The notes under the pieces are model-generated. The model was not told where the DNA came from and ran no database searches. It was given only the letters and a program-made list of their open reading frames with translations. Shown here in pieces: positions 16,289 to 23,195 of a stretch of 23,758 nucleotides of DNA (position 1 is its first letter; the number at the start of each line of letters is the position of its first letter). The position numbers and the translations under genes were made by a program. The stretch comes from an uncultured Clostridia bacterium (GTDB taxonomy: Bacteria > Bacillota > Clostridia > Christensenellales > QALW01). Location: the NCBI GenBank assembly GCA_934465535.1, contig CAKSKV010000015.1:1-23758 (forward strand). The letters run 5' to 3'.

Positions 16289-16318
16289 TTGTAAATTTTC
16301 AATAAATAATGATTTTTA

Positions 16319-17227
16319 TTATCGGCGAACGGATATTACCTCAATGGAACGGCTTTTTGTGCTGAGCACAAAGGCACGGCCGCATTTTTCAAGCTGCGCG
16401 CATGCCTGTTTGGCCCGCGCAAACGAGGGAAACAAACCGCAGCAAACACTTCCCGAGCCCGTCATAAAGGAGGCTGCCGCGCCCAGCGTGCGCAGCTCTT
16501 CCAGCGCCGCAGCCACCTGCCCGTTGCACCCGGCCGTTACGGGCTGAAGATCGTTCCTTATTATTTTTGCGGCGCCGTCCGTATCGCCGCGCATTATATA
16601 CTCGGCCAGCTGCGCGTTGTCTCCCGGCGGGGGGAGCGTGCCGCTGTCAAGACGCGAAAATATTTCCGCAGTAGAGGTACCGCGCCCCGGCATTACCGCA
16701 GCAAGATACATTTTTGCCTGCGAAGGCATATACTCAAGCTCCTCCCCTATTCCGCGCGCCCGCGCAAGCCCTCCCCGCAGCATGAACGGCACATCCGCCC
16801 CCAGCTTCAGGGCTATCTGCTCCATGTGCGTTTTGGAAAGCCCCGTGCGGTAGAGCATATTAAGCCCCACGAGCACTGCGGCCGCATCGGCGCTGCCGCC
16901 GCCCATACCGGCGCCTACGGGAATATATTTATTCAGCTTTATTATGCAGCCCGTCTCCAGCCCTGCCGTCTCATAGAACGCCTGCGCCGCACGCCAGCAA
17001 AGGTTGCTTTCCTTTTTTCCGGCAAAGCCGCCCTTCTGTTCCAGCTCAAGGCCGGACGGCGTGCGGATTATTTCAATGCCGTCATACAGGGATACGCTCT
17101 GAAACAGCGTATCCAGCGTGTGATAGCCGTCCTGCCGTTTTCCCGTTACAAACAGTGACCAGTTGATTTTTGCATATGCTCTGAGCCTGATGCCGTTCAG
17201 AAATTCCGCCCCGCCTTCCGCAATCAT
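16319..17227 (-). CDS. ispE: 4-diphosphocytidyl-2-C-methyl-D-erythritol kinase
   Basis: This 302-residue GHMP kinase phosphorylates the 2-hydroxyl of CDP-methylerythritol in the MEP route to isoprenoids. The N-terminal AKINWSL (19-25) contains the conserved lysine K20, followed by GKRQDGYH (29-36). The ATP-binding loop is PVGAGMGGGSADAA (103-116). The catalytic aspartate is D145 in GADVPF, and the third GHMP motif is seen as TGSGSVCCGLF near 256-266. Length is near typical. The N-terminus is about 10 residues longer than many homologues, and the ribosome site before the chosen ATG is poor, so the true start could differ. It is transcribed alone from 17261-17290, divergent from the GNAT gene, and ends just before the arsR promoter. 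Confidence 0.96.
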   Translation of the reverse strand: MIAEGGAEFLNGIRLRAYAKINWSLFVTGKRQDGYHTLDTLFQSVSLYDGIEIIRTPSGLELEQKGGFAGKKESNLCWRAAQAFYETAGLETGCIIKLNKYIPVGAGMGGGSADAAAVLVGLNMLYRTGLSKTHMEQIALKLGADVPFMLRGGLARARGIGEELEYMPSQAKMYLAAVMPGRGTSTAEIFSRLDSGTLPPPGDNAQLAEYIMRGDTDGAAKIIRNDLQPVTAGCNGQVAAALEELRTLGAAASFMTGSGSVCCGLFPSFARAKQACAQLEKCGRAFVLSTKSRSIEVISVRR

Positions 17228-17260
17228 AAGCAGTGATACCCTTTATGTCTTCCTGCCGGA

Positions 17261-17290
17261 ATTATAGCATACTTCCGCCCCGTTTGTGAA
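17261..17290 (-). promoter_or_regulatory. Promoter of ispE
   Basis: On the minus strand TTCACA (17285-17290) and TATAAT (17261-17266) are 18 bases apart, with an extended TGC before the -10. The leader is only about 30 bases. Confidence 0.75.
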
Positions 17291-17343
17291 TATGTTTTTC
17301 CGCCGCAGATAATTTCCGTGCATTTGTTTTCATCCTTTTATTC

Positions 17344-17372
17344 TTGCCTGCAAAAGCGCTATGCGCTATAAT
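17344..17372 (+). promoter_or_regulatory. Promoter of the GNAT gene
   Basis: TTGCCT (17344-17349) and TATAAT (17367-17372) are 17 bases apart. The -10 region carries a direct repeat GCGCTAT-GCGCTAT. The leader of about 110 bases is GC-rich and self-complementary (GGCGC segments) but does not match a riboswitch I know. Confidence 0.75.
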
Positions 17373-17485
17373 ATGTATAAAATGCGGTTGATACGGTCGG
17401 CTTCGCTGGCGCGCTCCCATGGCGCTGAAAGGCGAGGCTGCAAAAATATGTACGATCGCCCCGCGGGCAAAAAGGAAGGATAGCT

Positions 17486-17971
17486 ATGATCACCAGCAAA
17501 TGGAGCATGGGCTCTGAAAATATGCAGGACGCAAAGCTGATACGCACCGAGGTATTTATTAACGAGCAGCACATACCGCCGCAGGCGGAATTTGATGCCC
17601 TTGACGAGCGAGCCCTGCACCTTGTTCTCTACGACGACGGAACACCCGCCGCTACGGGCCGGCTTTACTATGCTCAGGGCTACCGCATAGGCAGAATAGC
17701 CGTGCGCAAGCACCTGCGCGGAAAACATTTGGGCGACCTGCTGGTGCGAATGCTGCTTGTACGCGCCTTCAACGACGGGGCGGACAGCGTGACCGTCAGT
17801 GCGCAGACGCGCGTTGTGCCCTTTTACGAGCGCTACGGCCTTGCCTGCAAGGGAAAACCCTATACGGAGGACGGCATAGAGCATATTTTAATGGAGGTAA
17901 CACCGCAAAGCCTTAAAATTGAAAGCAAATGCGGCAGCTGCGCAAAGGAAGGCTGCCCCATGAAGCAGTGA
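17486..17971 (+). CDS. GNAT family N-acetyltransferase (ElaA/YjcF-like) with Cys-bearing tail
   Basis: This 161-residue protein is an acetyl-CoA dependent acyltransferase. The segment RTEVFINEQHIPPQAEFD (20-37) resembles the start of ElaA/YjcF-type GNATs. Motif A, the acetyl-CoA pyrophosphate loop, is IGRIAVRKHLRGKHLGDLL (about 68-86), and the closing FYERYGL block (113-119) is typical. After the fold ends, the chain continues with about 20 residues ending CGSCAKEGCPMKQ, which contains C149, C152 and C157. These could bind a metal or form a disulfide, and are not part of the standard domain. The acceptor substrate is unknown. AAGGAAGGA before the ATG sets the start. The gene has its own promoter and a strong bidirectional terminator. 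Confidence 0.9.
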   Translation: MITSKWSMGSENMQDAKLIRTEVFINEQHIPPQAEFDALDERALHLVLYDDGTPAATGRLYYAQGYRIGRIAVRKHLRGKHLGDLLVRMLLVRAFNDGADSVTVSAQTRVVPFYERYGLACKGKPYTEDGIEHILMEVTPQSLKIESKCGSCAKEGCPMKQ

Positions 17972-17996
17972 CTGCGGCTTACGCAAAGCCTGCGTG

Positions 17997-18035
17997 ATAT
18001 AATAAAAAGCGCCTTTGCGGCACTTTTTATTATAT
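17997..18035. terminator. Bidirectional terminator between GNAT and M42 genes
   Basis: ATATAATAAAAAGCGCC (17997-18013) pairs with GGCACTTTTTATTATAT (18019-18035) with a single mismatch and a 5-base loop. A-rich and T-rich arms make it functional in both directions, ending both the GNAT transcript and, after about 140 bases, the convergent peptidase transcript. Confidence 0.85.
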
Positions 18036-18176
18036 TTCAATATATGTTTATATGTACATGTGAGCATTATATCGTATTATGTGCATTTTTTGCTGCAATA
18101 TTTATTTTCGGTTATGCAAAACCGCAATGCGCACAATTATTTGCGAAAACGGCACAAGCAATATCGCTGTACGGCA

Positions 18177-19226
18177 TTATGCTTCATCGCACAGATATGC
18201 CGTAAGCAGATCATAGGTATTTTTAACGCCCTCGGTATGGCTGCGCTCATAGCCGTGGGAGGCATATACCCCCGCTCCTATGAGGGCATGCCTTATATCG
18301 CTGCACCGCACGGCCGCAGAGCAGTCCGAGCCGTAATAGGGATACACATCCACCGCATATCCCAGCCCGTGCTTTACGGCCAGCTCCTTAAGGCGGCAGG
18401 TCATGGCGTAGTTATACGGCCCGGAGCTGTCCAGCGCGCAGATGGAAACCTTTCTTTCATCGCAGCTGAGTCCGTCGCCTACGCAGCCCATATCAACACC
18501 CAGTATTTCCTCCACCCCTTCGGGGCAGATACCGCTGGCGCCGTGGCCCACCTCCTCATACACCGTAAAGTGCATATAGGCTTCTTTGGCGGTTTTTCTT
18601 CCGCAGGCTATCTCGTGCGCCGCGCCCAGCAGTATCGCCGCGCTCAGCTTATCATCCAGAAAACGGCTTTTTATATATCCGGACGGGGTAATTACGCTGC
18701 GCGGGCAAACACACACATAGCAGCCGTTTTCTATGCCCAAAGCTGCCGTGTCCTTATCGCTGTGCACATTTTCGTCCAGCACCACCTCAACGGTATCCCA
18801 GTTTCTCTCCTGCGACGCCGCCTCTCTGTTTACATGAAGAGAAGGGTTGCACAGCTGAAGAGTTCCGCCGTAGGTACGGCCGTCCCTTGTATAGACGGTA
18901 ACATTTTCCGTTTCCGTATTAGCAGCCGTGAGGCCGCCCACATTCGTTACTTTAAGCCTGCCGTTTGGCTTTATGCTCTTAACCATGGCGCCCAGCGTGT
19001 CTATATGCGCGCTTACAAGCACCGCTCCGCCCTCCTGCGTATTTTCTGCAAAAGCGCGCAGATCGGCCAATACCCCGCCCTTTGCGGTGCGCACCGCGGG
19101 TATTGAATCCTTTTCCAGCTGCTCCTGTACATATTCAGCCGCCTTTTCCGTAAAGCCGGTAGGGCTGTCTATGCTCAGCAGCTCCTTAAGCCTTTCCAAA
19201 ACATAATCCAGCTCTTTTTGCTGCAT
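18177..19226 (-). CDS. M42 family metallo-aminopeptidase
   Basis: This 349-residue cytosolic enzyme belongs to the M42 glutamyl/tetrahedral aminopeptidase family, which forms large self-compartmentalised assemblies trimming short peptides. Metal ligands and catalytic residues can be placed by motif: H74 in SAHIDT, the bridging aspartate in FLDDK (D191 or D192), the catalytic Glu pair EE at 224-225 in YEEVG, D245 in VDMG, and H330 in RSHTEG. SPTGFTEKAAEYV at 21-33 is the typical N-terminal signature. Specificity is not readable. A GGGGAGAGGA ribosome site precedes the ATG. A weak promoter is proposed at 19268-19296, after the terminator of the upstream SGNH gene, so it is likely transcribed alone. 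Confidence 0.94.
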   Translation of the reverse strand: MQQKELDYVLERLKELLSIDSPTGFTEKAAEYVQEQLEKDSIPAVRTAKGGVLADLRAFAENTQEGGAVLVSAHIDTLGAMVKSIKPNGRLKVTNVGGLTAANTETENVTVYTRDGRTYGGTLQLCNPSLHVNREAASQERNWDTVEVVLDENVHSDKDTAALGIENGCYVCVCPRSVITPSGYIKSRFLDDKLSAAILLGAAHEIACGRKTAKEAYMHFTVYEEVGHGASGICPEGVEEILGVDMGCVGDGLSCDERKVSICALDSSGPYNYAMTCRLKELAVKHGLGYAVDVYPYYGSDCSAAVRCSDIRHALIGAGVYASHGYERSHTEGVKNTYDLLTAYLCDEA

Positions 19227-19267
19227 AATATCATCCTCTCCCCGTTTGTCGGTTTATTGTGTGAAAA

Positions 19268-19296
19268 ATTATATTTTTGCGTATTTTGCGTTTGAC
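19268..19296 (-). promoter_or_regulatory. Possible promoter of the M42 peptidase gene
   Basis: On the minus strand TATAAT (19268-19273) is preceded at 17 bases by GTCAAA (19291-19296), only a half match to the -35 consensus. It sits between the SGNH terminator and the peptidase start, where a promoter is required. Confidence 0.45.
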
Positions 19297-19306
19297 TTTG
19301 TATCTT

Positions 19307-19332
19307 AAAAGCCCCGCATCAGCGGGGCTTTA
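19307..19332 (-). terminator. Intrinsic terminator of the SGNH hydrolase gene
   Basis: AAGCCCCGC (19309-19317) and GCGGGGCTT (19322-19330) form a perfect stem around a 4-base loop, with TTTT on the minus strand. It begins only a few bases after the stop codon. Confidence 0.9.
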
Positions 19333-19337
19333 TTGCT

Positions 19338-20600
19338 TTAAGCAGCGGCATTGAAATCATACAGCATGGTAAGCAGCTGCATGGTGTACATTCTTGCCAG
19401 CCAGTCATTGGGGTGGTTTATGTTGTTGCCGGTGGTATCCTGATAATACTTACGCGCAAGCAGATAGGAATGAAGCTTATACATGTCCATTGCGGCAACG
19501 CCGGTTTTTTCCAGCTTCTTAAAGGCGGTGCCGTGCGTTTTCTGCATAAGATCCCAGCCGATGGTGCTGTTTGCATGGAAGGTGGAAACAACAATGTATT
19601 CGCAGTCCGGGTTTCCGGCGGAAATGGCGTCCATCATAGCGGTTATATCCTGCGCCTCCACAACGCCGCCCACACGGGCATCGTTCATGCCGAAGCCCAG
19701 AATAACGATGTCCGGCTTTTCGTCCACCACCTTCTGCACATTCTCCACGCCGTTTTTAGCCTGCCAGCCTCCTACGGAATGATTGCTCAGCTCAATGGTG
19801 CATCCGGGATACAGTGCCTCCAAACGGTTTTTGAGCAGATCAAAGAATGTGGGGATGTTGGGCTCACGGTTATATGTGGAGGAAGACTCGCAGCCGGTAA
19901 AAATGGAATCGCCGTATATTGACATTTTTACGGTTTGGCCGTTTTTCAGCTTTTCCAGCGTTTTGGGCAGCAGGCTGCCGGCAAACTCCGCATGGGGAAT
20001 CTCGTTTTCGGAAGGATCATAGGTGTAGGTTATGGCCAGCTGCTTGGAATAAAGCCATTCGCCCACGCAGTACATAGCGGTGCCGATAATGCCGTTCATG
20101 CCGCTGGTGCCGCAATTGTCCTTATGCGGGCTGGTCAGATCACCCTTTTTGAAATAGGGTATAACAAAGCTGTCGTCACCCTCCAGCCAAATAAGGGTCT
20201 GCGGATCGTTTTCGTCAAATTTGAAATGAACGCCCTCCTTAAGCTCGATGCCCAGGCTGTTATCCCGCACGGAAATAACCTGAATGGGCTTAAAAAGCAG
20301 CTTTGCGGTGATATTACCCTCTTCATCCTCCTGGAAGGTGATGCACTCATTATACATGGTGCTGCTCTGCCAGATGGGCTGCGCCATTTCCTCATAGCCG
20401 AAGGAATAGGTCAGCGACGGATCCACCGTGGGCGGAGCCGGCTTGAGCGTGGGGGTGATTTCCGCCTCCTCGGTCTGAGTTACGGAAGGGGACGCGGAAT
20501 CCGGCGCTGCGGATGCAGTCGGTTTTTCGCCTTCGCCGGTGCAGCCGACAAGGGCAAGCGCCAGCAGCGCGGCCAACGCCGCGGAAGCAAACTTTTTCAT
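19338..20600 (-). CDS. Secreted SGNH/GDSL-family hydrolase lipoprotein
   Basis: The start is placed at the ATG preceded by GGAGAG, giving 420 residues; an upstream in-frame ATG 63 bases earlier would put extra sequence before the signal peptide. The lipoprotein signal ends in LVGC with the lipidated cysteine at residue 20, followed by a Ser/Pro/Thr-rich linker to about 60. A beta-rich N-terminal domain spans about 63-195, then the SGNH domain: block I YGDSI with nucleophile S232, block II VGG (276-278), block III GFGMND with N306, and block V NHPND with H396. The position three before the catalytic His is Asn393, where Asp is usual. It is probably an extracellular carbohydrate O-acyl esterase. 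Promoter 20684-20712 and terminator 19307-19332 make it monocistronic. Confidence 0.88.
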   Translation of the reverse strand: MKKFASAALAALLALALVGCTGEGEKPTASAAPDSASPSVTQTEEAEITPTLKPAPPTVDPSLTYSFGYEEMAQPIWQSSTMYNECITFQEDEEGNITAKLLFKPIQVISVRDNSLGIELKEGVHFKFDENDPQTLIWLEGDDSFVIPYFKKGDLTSPHKDNCGTSGMNGIIGTAMYCVGEWLYSKQLAITYTYDPSENEIPHAEFAGSLLPKTLEKLKNGQTVKMSIYGDSIFTGCESSSTYNREPNIPTFFDLLKNRLEALYPGCTIELSNHSVGGWQAKNGVENVQKVVDEKPDIVILGFGMNDARVGGVVEAQDITAMMDAISAGNPDCEYIVVSTFHANSTIGWDLMQKTHGTAFKKLEKTGVAAMDMYKLHSYLLARKYYQDTTGNNINHPNDWLARMYTMQLLTMLYDFNAAA

Positions 20601-20683
20601 ATAATCTCTCCTTGATTCCGCCGCGCTGTTCTGCCGCAGCGGTATTAATATATTCGGGGGCATATTCCCCGTATGCTGCCTAC

Positions 20684-20729
20684 ATTATAATACCGCGCGG
20701 GCTTTCTGTCATCGTTTTTTTGTTTTTTT
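20684..20729 (-). promoter_or_regulatory. Promoter of the SGNH gene with A-tract UP-like element
   Basis: On the minus strand ATGACA (20707-20712) and TATAAT (20684-20689) are 17 bases apart. Two seven-base A-tracts (20715-20721 and 20723-20729) lie immediately upstream of the -35 box, as in UP elements that bind the polymerase alpha subunit. The leader of about 80 bases holds a GGGG/CCCC hairpin. Confidence 0.75.
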
Positions 20730-20731
20730 GC

Positions 20732-20766
20732 AAAAAGACAGCGTATTCCGAAGGGAACACGCCGTC
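20732..20766 (-). terminator. Intrinsic terminator of the anchored surface protein gene
   Basis: On the minus strand a 13-base stem (GACGGCGTGTTCC with GGAATACGCTGTC, two G-U wobbles) with a CTTC tetraloop is followed by TTTTT. It lies about 35 bases after the stop codon and abuts the SGNH promoter. Confidence 0.9.
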
Positions 20767-20799
20767 CTGCAGCCCGATTATTTAATATTCGATGCCGTT

Positions 20800-21819
20800 T
20801 TACGCCTTTTTACCGCCGCGCTTTTTAAGCGCTGTCACTATGCATATCGTTGCAATGGCAGCAGCGCATACGCAAACGGCCGTAATTATCCATACGCTGC
20901 CGTTTGTCTGCTGCGGCTGCGAAGAAGCCGTACCCGCCGGGGCGGGCGATGCGGAAGTTTCCGTTCCCGGTGTGCTTTGCTCCGGCAGCGGCGTAACATT
21001 TACATTCACATACTCCGGCCGCTCCACCGCATTTCCGCGCTCGCCTATAAACTCAAAGCTGTCTATCATTATTCCGCCCTTATCCTCCGGGGTAAAATCG
21101 TACAGCCTTATCTCCATGCTCACTTTGGTAATGCGCCCGAAATCAAAGCCGTCTGCGCTCTCCGGCGTCTGCTTGTCGTCCGACCACAGCGGGAAATCCT
21201 GCCATCCGCACTCGTCATCGAAGACTTCCCCGCCCTTTACGGCAAAGGGCAGCACAACATAGCCTTCAAAGCCGTACGGCACAAGTATTCCGCACCCGCT
21301 CGTATCGGTATACGCCTCCATATCGCTCACTTCGCCCTGCAAATCTATAAGATATGTGCCCTCTGCGGGACCGATTACATATTTTTCGCCGTTTTGGCCG
21401 TCAACATTCACCACAAAGGCTACGCTTACATCATATTCGGTATCGTTTCTTACATAAAAGCGCATTGCCGCAGCCCTGCCCCACAGCTCTTTGTTTTCCA
21501 GCGCCGGCATCCGCGCACGCATAACCGATTTATCATAGCCCTGCTCGTTTGAATAGTTGGGAGTAAAGAGTAATCCGTTTCCGTTATGACCCGGAGTCAC
21601 TGTCACCGTGCCCTCCGTCATCTCCCAGAATCCGTGCGGCTCAAACGGCCCGATGATGTCCGAGCCCTCGGTGCCGATATTTTCCTCCCGAGCGTTTTCA
21701 AACTCCACGGAGCCTGTCACCTGCGCCTGTTCATACGGCACCGCAAAAACGGTCATCCCGGGCAGCACGGTCAAAAGCAGCAATACTGCAAGCGTCAATG
21801 CCGCAAGCTTCATCCTCAT
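20800..21819 (-). CDS. Secreted protein with C-terminal membrane anchor, function unknown
   Basis: This 339-residue protein has a signal peptide (1-26, likely cleaved after VFA) and an external domain of about 240 residues rich in aromatic and acidic residues. A Pro/Ser/Thr linker follows at about 275-305, then a transmembrane helix at about 310-331 and the basic tail KKRGGKKA, so it is anchored by its C-terminus without an LPXTG motif. The domain shows alternating strands, with RFYVRNDTEYDVSVAFVVNV and a closing GGIMIDSFEFIGERG, and resembles a jelly-roll carbohydrate-binding module of the galactose-binding type. I cannot name the family. AGGAGG precedes the ATG. Its neighbour encodes a secreted esterase-like lipoprotein, so a shared role at the cell surface is possible, but each has its own promoter and terminator. 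Confidence 0.8.
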   Translation of the reverse strand: MRMKLAALTLAVLLLLTVLPGMTVFAVPYEQAQVTGSVEFENAREENIGTEGSDIIGPFEPHGFWEMTEGTVTVTPGHNGNGLLFTPNYSNEQGYDKSVMRARMPALENKELWGRAAAMRFYVRNDTEYDVSVAFVVNVDGQNGEKYVIGPAEGTYLIDLQGEVSDMEAYTDTSGCGILVPYGFEGYVVLPFAVKGGEVFDDECGWQDFPLWSDDKQTPESADGFDFGRITKVSMEIRLYDFTPEDKGGIMIDSFEFIGERGNAVERPEYVNVNVTPLPEQSTPGTETSASPAPAGTASSQPQQTNGSVWIITAVCVCAAAIATICIVTALKKRGGKKA

Positions 21820-21889
21820 AAAGCAATCCTCCTAATTTGCCGCACTGTTTTCCGTTGCGGGGCGGCGGCTTTTTATATTTTCAAAAAGG

Positions 21890-21919
21890 ATTATAAATCA
21901 CCCGCCGCATTGATGGGAA
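21890..21919 (-). promoter_or_regulatory. Possible promoter of the anchored surface protein gene
   Basis: On the minus strand TATAAT (21890-21895) is preceded at 18 bases by TTCCCA (21914-21919), a four of six match. The implied leader includes GC-rich self-complementary sequence (GCCGCCGC and GTGCGGC). The remaining bases from 21920 to 22043 show no gene or clear site. Confidence 0.45.
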
Positions 21920-22043
21920 TGAACGATTTTAACTCTCAGGCGCACTATATTAACGCATTCGCCCCCTCTGCCCCTTAATATCGAAAATGGTGCCGTAAAT
22001 GTTACTTTTATATACTGTAATATACCGCCGGTCATATCTGTTT

Positions 22044-22069
22044 TTAGTTTTTTGCCTTAGTTTTTTGCC
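22044..22069. repeat. 13-base tandem duplication upstream of rplM
   Basis: TTAGTTTTTTGCC occurs twice in direct succession (22044-22056 and 22057-22069). It lies about 70 bases upstream of the rplM -35 box and probably arose by slippage. No function is evident. Confidence 0.85.
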
Positions 22070-22116
22070 TAACAGCGACTTTTTACGCAGCCTAATTAAA
22101 CAAAACGAAGGAAAAA

Positions 22117-22165
22117 GCAAAACACGAAAAAGCTTCTTGACAAAGAAGCACGCAATGCGTATAAT
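22117..22165 (+). promoter_or_regulatory. Perfect consensus promoter of rplM-rpsI with overlapping dyad
   Basis: TTGACA (22137-22142) and TATAAT (22160-22165) match the consensus exactly with a 17-base spacer. GCTTCTT-GACA-AAGAAGC (22132-22149) is a 7-base inverted repeat centred on the -35 box. GCAAAACACGAAAAAGC (22117-22133) just upstream is nearly identical to the element before the cupin gene (8416-8432). Transcription should begin near 22172, giving a leader of about 40 bases with a CGAAA/TTTCG hairpin. Confidence 0.92.
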
Positions 22166-22213
22166 ATTTCAGTGCCTGTAATGGGCGAAATATACCTATT
22201 TTCGGAGGTCATT

Positions 22214-22648
22214 ATGAAATCTTATGTCGCTAAACCCGGCAGCGTCGAGAGCAAATGGTACATTGTTGACGCAGACGGGCAGACTCTTGGCAGAATGGCA
22301 AGCCAGGTTGCAGCTATTCTCCGCGGCAAAAACAAGCCTACCTTTACCCCCAATGTGGACTGCGGCGATCACGTGATCATCATCAATGCCGAGAAGGCCA
22401 TCCTTACCGGCAAGAAGCTGGATCAGAAGCTTTATCGCCGCCACTCCGGCTACATCAGCGGAATGAAGGAAATCCCCTATCGCCGTTTGATGGAAACCAA
22501 GCCCGAGCTGGTTGTTTATGAGGCAGTTCGCGGTATGCTCCCGCACAACTCTATGGGCAGAACCATGATCAAGAAGCTTCGCGTTTACAAGGGCGCTCAG
22601 CACGATCATGCAGCTCAGAAGCCCGTGGCCATTGAGCTTGTTAAATAA
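22214..22648 (+). CDS. rplM: Large subunit ribosomal protein L13 (uL13)
   Basis: This 144-residue protein is an early-assembling protein of the 50S subunit. Recognisable blocks are KWYIVDADGQTLGRMAS (14-30), the HVIIINAEKAILTGKK block (about 48-63), YRRHSGYISG and the C-terminal MLPHNSMGRTMIKKLRVYKGAQHDHAAQKP. The start is set by GGAGG seven bases before the ATG; an upstream in-frame ATG at 22172 coincides with the expected transcription start and lacks a ribosome site. It is followed 14 bases later by rpsI, the conserved bacterial pairing. Confidence 0.98.
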   Translation: MKSYVAKPGSVESKWYIVDADGQTLGRMASQVAAILRGKNKPTFTPNVDCGDHVIIINAEKAILTGKKLDQKLYRRHSGYISGMKEIPYRRLMETKPELVVYEAVRGMLPHNSMGRTMIKKLRVYKGAQHDHAAQKPVAIELVK

Positions 22649-22662
22649 GGGAGGATAAAAAA

Positions 22663-23055
22663 ATGGCAATAACTCAGTTTTGGGGCACCGGCAGAAGAAA
22701 GACCGCTGTTGCCCGCGTAAGATTGGTTCCCGGCAAGGGCGATATCACCATCAATAAGCGCACTATGGACGATTATTTCGGTTTGGAGACCCTCAAAATG
22801 ATGGTTCGCCAGCCCCTTGAGCTTACCGGTACCGGCGCTAAATACGATGTACTGGTAAATGTTAAGGGCGGCGGCTTCACCGGCCAGGCCGGCGCCATCC
22901 GTCACGGCATCTCCAGAGCTCTGCTTAAGGCCGAGCCCGATCTGCGTTCCTCTCTGAAGGCCGCCGGCTTCCTTACCCGCGACCCCAGAATGAAGGAAAG
23001 AAAGAAGTACGGCCTCAAAGCCGCCCGTCGCGCACCTCAGTTCAGCAAGCGCTGA
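22663..23055 (+). CDS. rpsI: Small subunit ribosomal protein S9 (uS9)
   Basis: This 130-residue protein lies in the head of the 30S subunit, with its C-terminal tail reaching the P-site tRNA. The N-terminal GTGRRKTAVARVRLVPG (8-24), the central GGGFTGQAGAIRHGISRALL and the end LTRDPRMKERKKYGLKAARRAPQFSKR are diagnostic, and the terminal SKR is intact. GGGAGG precedes the ATG, and the gene is co-transcribed with rplM. No terminator follows directly; the first good one is at 23145-23179. Confidence 0.98.
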   Translation: MAITQFWGTGRRKTAVARVRLVPGKGDITINKRTMDDYFGLETLKMMVRQPLELTGTGAKYDVLVNVKGGGFTGQAGAIRHGISRALLKAEPDLRSSLKAAGFLTRDPRMKERKKYGLKAARRAPQFSKR

Positions 23056-23114
23056 TCACCCGCGATTTTACAACCAAAAAGGCTCAAAAACCCCGGAAAA
23101 TCAACCGTTTCCGT

Positions 23115-23138
23115 TCATAAGGAAGTATTTTCTTATGA
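23115..23138. repeat. Inverted repeat downstream of rpsI
   Basis: TCATAAGGAA (23115-23124) and TTTCTTATGA (23129-23138) form a 10-base stem with one G-U wobble and a GTAT loop. No T-run follows, so it is not a standard terminator. It lies near where the flanking mobile element should end and could be part of a recombination site or of the rpsI 3' end. Confidence 0.6.
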
Positions 23139-23144
23139 GAGATT

Positions 23145-23187
23145 GGTCGCAACCTCTGCTATGGAGGCTGCGGCCTTTTCTCTTTCT
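23145..23187 (+). terminator. Intrinsic terminator after rpsI
   Basis: GGTCGCAACCTC (23145-23156) pairs with GAGGCTGCGGCC (23164-23175), with one wobble and one mismatch around a 7-base loop. TTTTCTCTTTCT follows. It points in the direction of rplM-rpsI and lies between rpsI and the convergent recombinase gene. Confidence 0.75.
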
Positions 23188-23195
23188 ATGGTAGA

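Noticed and set aside
17373..17485. Riboswitch in the GNAT leader
   Set aside because: The leader is structured, but I cannot match conserved core sequences of any known class.
20601..20663. Upstream ATG giving a 441-residue SGNH hydrolase
   Set aside because: It would place 21 residues before a well-formed lipoprotein signal peptide; the internal ATG has GGAGAG at the right distance.
22172..22213. Extended N-terminus for L13
   Set aside because: The upstream ATG coincides with the predicted transcription start, lacks a ribosome site and adds residues not found in L13.
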